Positions 15,912-23,761 of a DNA stretch of 33,166 nt are shown piece after piece. A program made the translations under genes and the position numbers. The stretch is from JANWKA01 sp035533815 (lineage in GTDB: Bacteria; Bacteroidota; Bacteroidia; Chitinophagales; Chitinophagaceae), in assembly GCA_035533815.1 (NCBI GenBank), contig DATLTB010000028.1, forward strand, positions 1 through 33,166. The letters are read 5' to 3'. The notes below the pieces were generated by a model that made no database searches, was not told where the DNA came from, and was given only the letters and a program-made list of their open reading frames with translations. The first letter of the stretch is position 1; each line of letters begins with the position of its first letter.

Positions 15912-16631
15912 TTACAGGTATGTTCCGGCGTCCTGGTCAATGAACCAATGAAGTTCCCCATCCTGCGGTTGTATGATTTGCGAAGGGAACCTGGCTGGAT
16001 CATTCTTACCCTGAAGCACTTCCTTCAATGTACCTGCTTTGTCGGAACCGGTGACCAGGAAAGCGATGGCGGAGGACTGATTGACTACTGCCGGGGTCAA
16101 CGTGATCCGGTACATTTGCTGCGTTGCTACATAATAGGCAAGTACCCAGTTCTTGTTTTCAAAAATCACTTTTGTACCTGGGAAAAGGGACAAGGTATGA
16201 CCGTCTTCACCCATTCCCAACAATACCAGATCAAAACTGTGTTTTTTCCCATCAAAATAACGGTGAAGCAAACGCTCATATTCCAACGCTGACTCTTCAG
16301 GAGCAATATCTGTTCGCATATAATAGATCTGGTCAAGTGGTACAGGAACCATACTGATCAGATGATGATATGCCATATTGCCGTTGTTGCGGGAATCACT
16401 GAAAGGGACATGGCGTTCATCCCCAAAGAACAGGTGCAACTTCTCCCAGGGGATCTGATCCCGGTATGGAAAAGTAGTCAGTAAGTGGTATAATATTTTT
16501 GGGGTATTGCCACCGGAAAGCGCCCAGGTGAATCGGTCCTGAGTGACCAGGGTCTGCTTGATCAGGTTGGCTATCCAGGTTGCTGCAGACTGGCTGAGAC
16601 TGGCGAGATCTTTTTCCTGGTGTATCTGCAT
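15912..16631 (-). CDS. pgl: 6-phosphogluconolactonase
   Basis: Hydrolyses 6-phosphogluconolactone to 6-phosphogluconate in the oxidative pentose phosphate pathway. It is the DevB/NagB-fold type: WALSGGNTPKILYHLL near the N-terminus, LHLFFGDERHVP, and LVLLGMGEDGHTLSLFPGT with the catalytic acidic and histidine residues. The 239-residue length is usual. It is the last gene of the gnd-zwf-pgl operon and faces ilvA tail to tail across about 100 bases. Weak overlapping hairpins there (TGGAC/GTCCA at 15820-15836) lack a T-run. Confidence 0.95.
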   Translation of the reverse strand: MQIHQEKDLASLSQSAATWIANLIKQTLVTQDRFTWALSGGNTPKILYHLLTTFPYRDQIPWEKLHLFFGDERHVPFSDSRNNGNMAYHHLISMVPVPLDQIYYMRTDIAPEESALEYERLLHRYFDGKKHSFDLVLLGMGEDGHTLSLFPGTKVIFENKNWVLAYYVATQQMYRITLTPAVVNQSSAIAFLVTGSDKAGTLKEVLQGKNDPARFPSQIIQPQDGELHWFIDQDAGTYL

Positions 16632-16672
16632 AAAAGGGTAGGTATTGGGATAATCATTTTCCAGTTTGGAAC

Positions 16673-16719
16673 CCCTGGGTCATACCCAGGGAGTTGAAAC
16701 CATTCTTTATTTAAAGAAT
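16673..16719 (-). repeat. Two strong hairpins between zwf and pgl
   Basis: Two perfect inverted repeats sit side by side in the 91-base gap: CCCTGGGT/ACCCAGGG (16673-16691, loop of 3) and ATTCTTTA/TAAAGAAT (16702-16719, loop of 2). Neither is followed by a T-run on the minus strand, so they look more like mRNA-processing or stability elements than terminators. Confidence 0.5.
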
Positions 16720-16722
16720 CAA

Positions 16723-18234
16723 TTAATTTTTAATAGGAGGCATAGTGATCCAGGTTCTGCCGTCCCTGGCAATTAATGCTTCCGCGTCTTCGGGCCCCCA
16801 GCTGTCTGGCGCATAGTTCGGAAAATCCATGGGGGGTCTGGCATTCCAGGAATCCAAAATAGGCATGATGATCTTCCAGGCCGCTTCCACCTGGTCTGCC
16901 CGCATGAACAGGGTGGCATCCCCGCGCATGACATCCAGTAACAGGGTTTCATAGGCTTCGGGGGAATGCTCTCCATAAGCATCCTCATAATTGAATATCA
17001 TATCCACCGGACTCAGCAGCATGTTCTGACCGGGAAGCTTGGACTGGAAGCGGATACGGATATCCATTGCCGGCTGGATGCTGATGGTGAGGCGGTTGGG
17101 CCGCCAGGTATCGGCTGCCTCAGGGGGGAAAGCATAATGCGGGGCTGGCCTGAACTGGAGGGTGATGATCGTGGTTTTATCATGCAGGTATTTCCCGGTG
17201 CGGACATAAATGGGCACTCCCTGCCAGCGCCAGTTATCAATATAGAATTTGACAGCGGCAAAGGTATCTGTCCGGGACTCCGGGTTTACTTTTTCCTCTG
17301 CCCGGTATGCTTTGACCTTTTCACCCTTCATCCATCCGGCCTGGTACTGTCCCCTAACTGCATAGTTATGTACCTCATCCCTGGAAATAGGGTGGATAGC
17401 ATTCAGCACGTCCACTTTTTTATTGCGGATCTCATTGGCGTCAAAAGATACCGGAGCTTCCATGGCAATCATGCATAATAACTGAAGGATATGGTTCTGC
17501 ACCATGTCCCTCAGGGCACCCGCTCCCTCATAATAACTGCTCCGGCCTTCCAGACCGACACTTTCCGCTGCCGTGATTTGAATATGATCAATAAAACTCC
17601 GGTTCCAGATGGGTTCGAATAAAGTATTGGCAAACCGCAGGGCCAGGATATTCTGGACTGTTTCCTTACCCAGGTAATGATCAATGCGGAAGATCTGATC
17701 TTCCTTGAACATGCTCCCCAGAAGTGCATTCAGATCATGGGCGCTCTGCAGATCATGGCCAAAGGGCTTCTCGATCACTATCCGGGTGTTATGGGACTCA
17801 TGACATATATTCAGGTTTCCCAGATGCCGGGCTATGTCTGGGACCAACTGGGGTGCAACAGCAAGGTAGAAGATCACATGGGGATGTTCACCCCACTCTT
17901 TTTCCCGGGCATTCACAATATCGGTGATTTCCGAATAGGCATGGTCATCGTCAGCGTTCATCTTCCAGTAGGTGATATGACCAGCGAATTTTCCCCAGGA
18001 ATCCCCGTCTTCGGCTTTACGCCGGGAAAACTTCTGGATTCCTTCGAGCAGGTGAGCGCGGAAGGAATCATCAGTATAGGCTGTCCTTCCGGTACCCACG
18101 ATAGAAAAATGATCAGGAATCCATCCATCAAGGAACAGATTGAACAAAGCCGGGGTGAGCTTCCGGTAATTTAAATCGCCACTCCCACCGAAGATGAAAA
18201 TCAGTGAAGATACTGCCTGCTTGTCCTTATCCAT
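16723..18234 (-). CDS. zwf: Glucose-6-phosphate 1-dehydrogenase
   Basis: Oxidises glucose 6-phosphate to 6-phosphogluconolactone and makes NADPH. The coenzyme motif is IFGGSGDLNYRKLTPALFNL, a variant of the usual GASGDL. The active-site signature RIDHYLGKETVQN contains the catalytic histidine and the substrate lysine. It is followed by FANTLFEPIWNRSFIDHIQIT, and by EKPFGHDL in the nucleotide domain. The 503-residue length is standard. The gene lies 39 bases after gnd and 91 bases before pgl on the same strand, so one transcript probably carries the whole oxidative branch. Confidence 0.97.
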   Translation of the reverse strand: MDKDKQAVSSLIFIFGGSGDLNYRKLTPALFNLFLDGWIPDHFSIVGTGRTAYTDDSFRAHLLEGIQKFSRRKAEDGDSWGKFAGHITYWKMNADDDHAYSEITDIVNAREKEWGEHPHVIFYLAVAPQLVPDIARHLGNLNICHESHNTRIVIEKPFGHDLQSAHDLNALLGSMFKEDQIFRIDHYLGKETVQNILALRFANTLFEPIWNRSFIDHIQITAAESVGLEGRSSYYEGAGALRDMVQNHILQLLCMIAMEAPVSFDANEIRNKKVDVLNAIHPISRDEVHNYAVRGQYQAGWMKGEKVKAYRAEEKVNPESRTDTFAAVKFYIDNWRWQGVPIYVRTGKYLHDKTTIITLQFRPAPHYAFPPEAADTWRPNRLTISIQPAMDIRIRFQSKLPGQNMLLSPVDMIFNYEDAYGEHSPEAYETLLLDVMRGDATLFMRADQVEAAWKIIMPILDSWNARPPMDFPNYAPDSWGPEDAEALIARDGRTWITMPPIKN

Positions 18235-18273
18235 GGTTTAAACGGTCTTTAAATGGTTGATTTTTCTCTCTAT

Positions 18274-19692
18274 TCAGGGCTCCCACTCCGTATGGAAGGT
18301 CCCAGGTATGTCTGTCCGCTGATAAGTATGGGCCCCGAAATAATCCCGCTGGGCCTGGATCAGGTTAGTGGGCATACGTTCCAAGCGGTAGTTATCAAAA
18401 TAAGATAAGGCGGACATTAATCCGGCTACCGGGTAGCCGGTTCGGGCCGCTTCTGCGATGACCTGGCGCAGGGCAATATCCCTGCCTTGTAATTGCTTCG
18501 CCAGATCTGCATCCAGTAACAGGTTTTTCAGTTTAGGATTCCGGAGGAAGGCCGGATAAAAGAGATCAAGCAGGGCAGATCGGATGATGCAGCCTCCTCT
18601 CCAGATTCGGGCTACTTCCGGCAGGGGTACATCCATATTCAGGGCCTTGGATGCTGATTGCAGCATGGTCAGCCCCTGGGCATAACTGATCACCGTGGCA
18701 AAATGGAGGGACTGGCGGACCAGTTCAATCCAGGATTCCCTGGAATAGGATATTTTTTCCAGGCCGGCATACAGTCCGGATGCCAGGAGTCGCTGATCCG
18801 GAAACCCGGAAAGCTCGCGCATGGACACTGCGGTATCTATCACATTGACCGGTACCGGAAGATCCATGGCATCCTGGGAGGTCCATTTCCCTGTGCCTTT
18901 GGAACCAGCCTGGTCTGAAACCTGATCCAGCAGCATTCCTGGGCCCCTGTCATCTCTTGTTAGGAAGATATCTGCCGTGATCTCCATCAGGAAGGATTGC
19001 AAATCACCGGTATTCCATTCTGCATATATTTTATGCAGTTCATCATTGTCCAGTCCAGCTCCATGCCGGAGTAACATATAGGTTTCACTGATCAGCTGCA
19101 TGATGGCATATTCAATCCCGTTATGCACCATCTTGACATAATGTCCGGCAGCATCCCTGCCCATATGTGCCACACAGGGGCTCTGCTCAGTCCCAGCCCG
19201 CGCAGCCACTGCCTCAAGGATTGGTTTCACGGACTGCCAGGCAGCGGGGTCACCACCGGGCATCATGCTGGGCCCAGTCCTGGCTCCTTTCTCACCACCT
19301 GAAATACCCATTCCCATAAAATGAATTCCTTTATCATGCAGTTCAAGTACCCGTCGCAGGGTATCGGTATAATGGGAATTTCCGCCGTCAATCACAATAT
19401 CCCCCGGTTCAACCAAGGCCAGTAGGGAGGCAATCACTGCATCCACCGGTTTTCCGGCCGGCACCAGCATCATGATTCTGCGGGGTTTGGACAGGGAATT
19501 CACCATTTCAGCCAGGGAACTTGCGCCTTTCACCTTAGCGTCCGGGCCCGCAGCAGACTGAAGTGCAGTCGTTTTTTGGTTATCTGTATCAAAACCGATG
19601 ACCTGAAAACCATGATCGGCCATATTCAACAGGAGATTACGGCCCATCACTCCCAGGCCAATCATGCCAAAGTCGTAGGTATTACCTGCCAT
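18274..19692 (-). CDS. gnd: 6-phosphogluconate dehydrogenase (decarboxylating)
   Basis: Converts 6-phosphogluconate to ribulose 5-phosphate and CO2 with NADP+. The Rossmann motif is MIGLGVMGRNLLLNMADHGF, followed by VIDGGNSHYTDT, the substrate loop MGISGGEKGARTGPSMMPGG and HYVKMVHNGIEYAIMQLI with the catalytic lysine. The C-terminal region includes GTGKWTSQDAMDL. The 472 residues match the long, dimeric form. It is the first gene of the operon with zwf and pgl and is divergent from an FAD oxidoreductase. A hairpin in the shared upstream region may take part in control. Confidence 0.97.
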   Translation of the reverse strand: MAGNTYDFGMIGLGVMGRNLLLNMADHGFQVIGFDTDNQKTTALQSAAGPDAKVKGASSLAEMVNSLSKPRRIMMLVPAGKPVDAVIASLLALVEPGDIVIDGGNSHYTDTLRRVLELHDKGIHFMGMGISGGEKGARTGPSMMPGGDPAAWQSVKPILEAVAARAGTEQSPCVAHMGRDAAGHYVKMVHNGIEYAIMQLISETYMLLRHGAGLDNDELHKIYAEWNTGDLQSFLMEITADIFLTRDDRGPGMLLDQVSDQAGSKGTGKWTSQDAMDLPVPVNVIDTAVSMRELSGFPDQRLLASGLYAGLEKISYSRESWIELVRQSLHFATVISYAQGLTMLQSASKALNMDVPLPEVARIWRGGCIIRSALLDLFYPAFLRNPKLKNLLLDADLAKQLQGRDIALRQVIAEAARTGYPVAGLMSALSYFDNYRLERMPTNLIQAQRDYFGAHTYQRTDIPGTFHTEWEP

Positions 19693-19728
19693 AAATCGGG
19701 TTTGAATATGAGACGTAAAGGTAAGTGT

Positions 19729-19756
19729 TTTGATGCAGTCAGGTCAGGGCATCAAA
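19729..19756. promoter_or_regulatory. Inverted repeat in the gnd / oxidoreductase divergent region
   Basis: TTTGATGC (19729-19736) and GCATCAAA (19749-19756) are perfect 8-base arms around a 12-base spacer. The site lies 37-64 bases before the gnd start codon and 63-90 bases before the oxidoreductase ATG. It may be an operator for either gene or a hairpin in the 5' leader of the gnd mRNA. Confidence 0.4.
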
Positions 19757-19818
19757 CCATAAAATCAGCTGGAGGTTAAGAAATTAAGTATATTAATGGG
19801 CAATTATTCTGGCGTCAT

Positions 19819-20958
19819 ATGCTCAGCTATTGGGAAAAGGACTCCCTCCTGGAGTATGATCATATCATTGTAGGGGGAGGCATCACCGGATTATCCACTG
19901 CTATCAGTCTGCGGGAAAAAAAACCCGGGGACCGGATACTGGTCCTGGAAAGAGCCGTACTGCCCACAGGCGCCAGTACCAGGAATGCGGGCTTCGCCTG
20001 CATCGGAAGTGCAACGGAACTGATAGATTACCTGGAGACCATGACAGAGGAAGAACTGGTCCGGTTGATCATCCTGAGATGGCGGGGGTTGAAAATGCTT
20101 CGCACCAGACTGGGGGACAAAGCCATCGATTTCCAGGAAAATGGCAGTTATGAACTCATTTCGGAAAGCCATCTGGGTATTCTCGATCAGTTGGGCCGGC
20201 TAAATGAAATACTTAAGCCAATATTGGGGGGCGATGCTTATACCGTTGTCAGTTCCCGGATACCGGCATACGGCTTTGATCCAGGGTATGCCAGGGCCCT
20301 GATTGAAAACCAGTTTGAAGGAGAGTTGAATCCGGGTAAAATGATGAGGGCACTGACTGCCTTAGCAATATCCTGCAGGGTGGAGATCAAGACAGGAGCC
20401 CATGTGGAACAAATGGAGGAATCGCCAAGGGATATCCGGGTGATGGTTTCTGGAGGCATCAGGGAAGGGCCCATTCCCTTTTCAGCCAGGAACCTGGTGA
20501 TCTGTACGAATGCTTTTACCAGTGAACTGGTCCCCGGGCTGGATCTTCAGCCCGGACGTGGGCAGGTCATCCTGACGGAACCTATTCCTGGCTTGCCGTT
20601 CAGGGGGATCTATCATTTTGAAAAGGGGTATTATTACTTTCGGGAATTGGAAGGAAGGATCCTGTTTGGCGGAGGACGCCAATTGAATATTGAAGGAGAA
20701 ACTACTACAGTTTTTGGACCTGACAGACGGATATTGGATGACCTGAAAGAAAAATTGGGGTCAATTATCCTGCCAGGCAGGGAGTTCCAAATCAGCCAAT
20801 GCTGGTCCGGAATCATGGCATTCGGGAGCAGCCGGATGCCGCTCGTTAAAAGACATAGTGGAAAGGTCATTCTTGGGGTCAGGTTGGGCGGAATGGGGAT
20901 AGCCTTGGGTTCAGCCATTGGGGAACAGTTGGCTGATCTGGTATTGTCTGGGGAATAA
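19819..20958 (+). CDS. FAD-dependent amine/amino acid oxidoreductase (DAO family)
   Basis: A flavoprotein of the DAO family (glycine oxidase, DadA and PuuB relatives) that oxidises an amine or amino acid. The FAD-binding motif HIIVGGGITGLSTAISL starts near residue 14 after SYWEKDSLLEYD, an N-terminal pattern like that of gamma-glutamylputrescine oxidase PuuB. GASTRNAGFACIGS is the flavin-proximal segment, and the C-terminal GVRLGGMGIALGSAIGEQLADL closes the FAD site. At 379 residues it is slightly shorter than PuuB. No polyamine pathway gene is next to it, so the substrate cannot be named. The ATG at 19819 precedes the conserved start. Confidence 0.85.
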   Translation: MLSYWEKDSLLEYDHIIVGGGITGLSTAISLREKKPGDRILVLERAVLPTGASTRNAGFACIGSATELIDYLETMTEEELVRLIILRWRGLKMLRTRLGDKAIDFQENGSYELISESHLGILDQLGRLNEILKPILGGDAYTVVSSRIPAYGFDPGYARALIENQFEGELNPGKMMRALTALAISCRVEIKTGAHVEQMEESPRDIRVMVSGGIREGPIPFSARNLVICTNAFTSELVPGLDLQPGRGQVILTEPIPGLPFRGIYHFEKGYYYFRELEGRILFGGGRQLNIEGETTTVFGPDRRILDDLKEKLGSIILPGREFQISQCWSGIMAFGSSRMPLVKRHSGKVILGVRLGGMGIALGSAIGEQLADLVLSGE

Positions 20959-21124
20959 AGAAATTAAACTTAAACTTAAACAGGAATGCATGGTATTTAT
21001 GACAGCCCGACCCTTCCTAATACCCGGATTCACCACTGAGACCGCGATAGGTTTGACCCGAACATCTGTAAAACATTTTGTTTTAACTGAAAGGGAAGTA
21101 TTCAAAACGATAATGAATTAGCCC
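20959..21124. other. Intergenic region, no confident gene
   Basis: A short plus-strand frame reaches 21121 but shows no recognisable domain and mostly overlaps the end of the oxidoreductase gene in another frame. No terminator or operator stands out. Confidence 0.4.
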
Positions 21125-21775
21125 ATGGAGCCATTAGATGAAATTAAGAATGAATTCATGATTGAGCGGATCACTTTTTTCAGTGATGCCGTTTTCGCCA
21201 TTGCGATGACCCTGCTGATCATTGATATCCGGATACCTGATTTTCCAGGTCCAATCACCGACAGCCAGTTCGCGCACGCTCTGGTCGCCCTTATTCCGAA
21301 ACTTTTTTCTTTTGTAGTCAGTTTTGTAACAATCAGCAGTATCTGGGCTTCACATCACAAACAATTCCGGCATGTACTCCGTTATGATCATCGGCTGATC
21401 AGGCTGAATCTGTTCTTATTGTTTTTTGTGGTGGTCATTCCGTTCACGACCAGTCTATTCGGGAGGTTCTCGTATATTCCGTTGGCTGGATTTATATATT
21501 GTATGAATATTGCTATCGCAAACCTGGTGTTATTGTTCATCTGGCTTTATATCGCTAATCCCAAAAGAAACATTTCAAATGGGCTGGGCAATCCTGCCCT
21601 TCGCCGTTTTATCGTGGTATCTTCCCTGATAGTCCCGGTAGTTTTTACCTTCACCGGCCTGCTCTGCTGGATAGTCCGTGTCGGGTGGCAATATTTCTTC
21701 CTTTACACCATCTTCCCCCTTTATTCTATTGTAATAAGAAGATATCGCCGGCGTTATGGCGAGATAAAATTATAA
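21125..21775 (+). CDS. TMEM175-type potassium channel family membrane protein
   Basis: A 216-residue integral membrane protein of the TMEM175 (DUF1211) family, whose bacterial members form tetrameric potassium channels with six helices per subunit. The family signature is in the first helix: ERITFFSDAVFAIAMTLLIIDI (residues of about 14-35), where FSDxxxAxxxTLL lines the pore. Further hydrophobic stretches follow, such as LIPKLFSFVVSFVTISSIW, LNLFLLFFVVVIPFTTSLF and IANLVLLFIWLYIA. The ATG at 21125 is followed directly by conserved sequence. It lies alone between the oxidoreductase and the symporter, with no obvious operon partner. The family is clear; conductance is inferred. Confidence 0.85.
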   Translation: MEPLDEIKNEFMIERITFFSDAVFAIAMTLLIIDIRIPDFPGPITDSQFAHALVALIPKLFSFVVSFVTISSIWASHHKQFRHVLRYDHRLIRLNLFLLFFVVVIPFTTSLFGRFSYIPLAGFIYCMNIAIANLVLLFIWLYIANPKRNISNGLGNPALRRFIVVSSLIVPVVFTFTGLLCWIVRVGWQYFFLYTIFPLYSIVIRRYRRRYGEIKL

Positions 21776-21855
21776 TCAGGGATTTCCTGTAAATAATTTT
21801 TGCGGGACCCCTGAATTCCTTATTTTTCCCCTCCTGACTGGACCAAACCGGATTT

Positions 21856-23517
21856 ATGCATTTACATTTTGTGGATTATGGGGTTATCTGCCTGTACTTC
21901 CTGTTTGTTATCGGAATTGGTTTTTTTATCAAGAAACGGGTAAAGACCAGTAATGATTTTTTAATGAGTAACCGGTCGATCCCCCTCTGGATCACGAGCC
22001 TGGCTTTCATTTCTGCCAACCTGGGGGCCCAGGAAGTGATTGGAATGACTGCTTCGGGCGCCAAATATGGAATCATGACCAGCCATTTTTACTGGCTGGG
22101 GGCTATTCCCGCCATGGTTTTTCTCGGACTTTTCATGATGCCCTTTTATTACGGGAGCAAGGCCCGGTCAGTCCCTGAATATCTTGCTCTCCGGTTTGAT
22201 GAAAAAACCCGCGGATTCAATGCCATCACATTTGCAGTCATGACCATATTTTCATCCGGTATATCGCTGTATGCCCTGGCCATGTTGCTGCAGGTGATCC
22301 TGGGATGGAGTTTTGAACTATCGGTCTTCCTGGCTGCAGGCATTGTCTTGATCTATACCTTCCTGGGTGGACTAACCAGTGCGGTATATAATGAAGTACT
22401 CCAGTTCTTTCTGATTGTACTGGGAGTGTCTCCCCTGGTTTACCTGGGGATCCATGATGCAGGAGGATGGCATGGGATCACTTCCCGGCTTCCGGATACC
22501 ATGACCCATGCCTGGAAATACCTGGGATCTCCGGATCAGAATAAAATGGGCGTAAGCGCCTGGACCCTGATAGCCGGACTAGGCTTTGTCCTTTCCTTTG
22601 GCTACTGGTGCACTGATTTTCTGGTAGTCCAGCGGGCCATGGTGGCCCGCAGTATGTCGGAAGCCCAAAAAACACCCCTGATCGCCGCCTTTCCCAAAAT
22701 GTTCATGCCTTTTGTCGTTATACTCCCCGGATTAATTGCCATTGCCCTGATGCATACGGTGGGTTCCGGCTATTCACTTCCCATGAAGTCTGATGGGGTC
22801 ACTCCCAATTATAATATGACCCTGCCTTCCCTGCTTTCCCATTTTTATCCCAGCGGCCTGCTAGGTGTGGGGCTGACTGCATTATTAGCTTCCTTTATGT
22901 CTGGAATGGCCGGCAATGTCACCGCCTTCAATACGGTATGGACCTTTGATATTTATCAATCTTATTTCCGCAAAAACAAATCCGATGGCCATTATTTACT
23001 GGTGGGCAGGATGGCAACGGTATTCGGGATCATCGCTTCGATCCTGACGGCATATCTGGCCCGGCATTTCAATAATATCATGGATTTCCTGCAACTGGTC
23101 TTCGGTTTTGTAAATGCGCCCCTTTTTGCTACTTTTTTCCTGGGGATGTTCTGGAAACGGACCACCGGACACGGGGCATTCTGGGGGCTGCTTAGTGGAA
23201 CTGCTGCAGCAGCGCTGACCCATGGGATGACCCTTGCTGAAGGGAAGGGGGCATGGCTGGGCGTAAACCTGTATACTTTCCAATCCACCATGGGACAGAA
23301 TTTCATGATCGCCATCATGGCCTTCAGTACCTGTTTTATCGTGACTATCCTGATCAGCCTGTTCACCACCCCTAAACCCGAGCCTTCCCTGCGGGGGTTG
23401 GTATATAGCCTGACAGAACGGCCCAAACAAGGCCATTTGCCCTGGTACAAACGACCCGTAATATTGGGAATTATTGTGCTTTCTGTGACTGTTATCCTGA
23501 ATTTGATATTTCTGTAA
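21856..23517 (+). CDS. Sodium:solute symporter (SSS/SLC5 family), probable sugar transporter
   Basis: A 553-residue inner-membrane Na+-coupled symporter of the SSS family with about 14 hydrophobic helices. Typical segments are the first helix VICLYFLFVIGIGFFIKK, then SNRSIPLWITSLAFISANLGAQEVIGM with the sodium- and substrate-binding unwound region, and FLGGLTSAVYNEVLQFFLIVLG. The ILTAYLARHF and QLVFGFVNAPLFATFFLGMFWKR regions resemble sugar transporters of the SGLT branch. A small membrane protein follows after 14 bases and a xylulokinase after that, so uptake of xylose or a related pentose or pentitol is likely. Substrate identity is inference from the operon. Confidence 0.9.
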   Translation: MHLHFVDYGVICLYFLFVIGIGFFIKKRVKTSNDFLMSNRSIPLWITSLAFISANLGAQEVIGMTASGAKYGIMTSHFYWLGAIPAMVFLGLFMMPFYYGSKARSVPEYLALRFDEKTRGFNAITFAVMTIFSSGISLYALAMLLQVILGWSFELSVFLAAGIVLIYTFLGGLTSAVYNEVLQFFLIVLGVSPLVYLGIHDAGGWHGITSRLPDTMTHAWKYLGSPDQNKMGVSAWTLIAGLGFVLSFGYWCTDFLVVQRAMVARSMSEAQKTPLIAAFPKMFMPFVVILPGLIAIALMHTVGSGYSLPMKSDGVTPNYNMTLPSLLSHFYPSGLLGVGLTALLASFMSGMAGNVTAFNTVWTFDIYQSYFRKNKSDGHYLLVGRMATVFGIIASILTAYLARHFNNIMDFLQLVFGFVNAPLFATFFLGMFWKRTTGHGAFWGLLSGTAAAALTHGMTLAEGKGAWLGVNLYTFQSTMGQNFMIAIMAFSTCFIVTILISLFTTPKPEPSLRGLVYSLTERPKQGHLPWYKRPVILGIIVLSVTVILNLIFL

Positions 23518-23531
23518 TTAAAAACGGGCCC

Positions 23532-23753
23532 ATGAAAAATATGGTGGATCTGCGTTTGGTCATCGGATTTTTCTTCCTCCTGGCCGGTATAATGTTACTG
23601 ATCAGTGCAGCGGTTACCAGACCAACTCCCGGAAAATCCGCCACGGTAAACCTTTATTGCGGCATCCTGTATGGTATATTTGGTTTGGTGATGCTTGCGA
23701 TATGGAAATTCAGAAAGATGCCCGAGGACAACAATAACAAGGGAAAGGACTAA
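23532..23753 (+). CDS. Small two-helix membrane protein in the symporter-xylB operon
   Basis: A 73-residue protein with two strongly hydrophobic stretches: LVIGFFFLLAGIMLLISAAV (about residues 9-28) and YCGILYGIFGLVMLAIWKF (about residues 42-60). A hydrophilic tail rich in D, N and K follows. I do not recognise a named family. It lies 14 bases after the symporter and 8 bases before xylB, so it is almost certainly part of the operon and may be an accessory subunit or stabiliser of the symporter. That role is inference from position. The reading frame and the ATG at 23532 fit its neighbours well. Confidence 0.8.
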   Translation: MKNMVDLRLVIGFFFLLAGIMLLISAAVTRPTPGKSATVNLYCGILYGIFGLVMLAIWKFRKMPEDNNNKGKD

Positions 23754-23761
23754 TTTTTTCG

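Noticed and set aside
20918..21121. A 67-codon plus-strand frame before the TMEM175 gene
   Set aside because: It begins inside the oxidoreductase gene in another frame and shows no domain.
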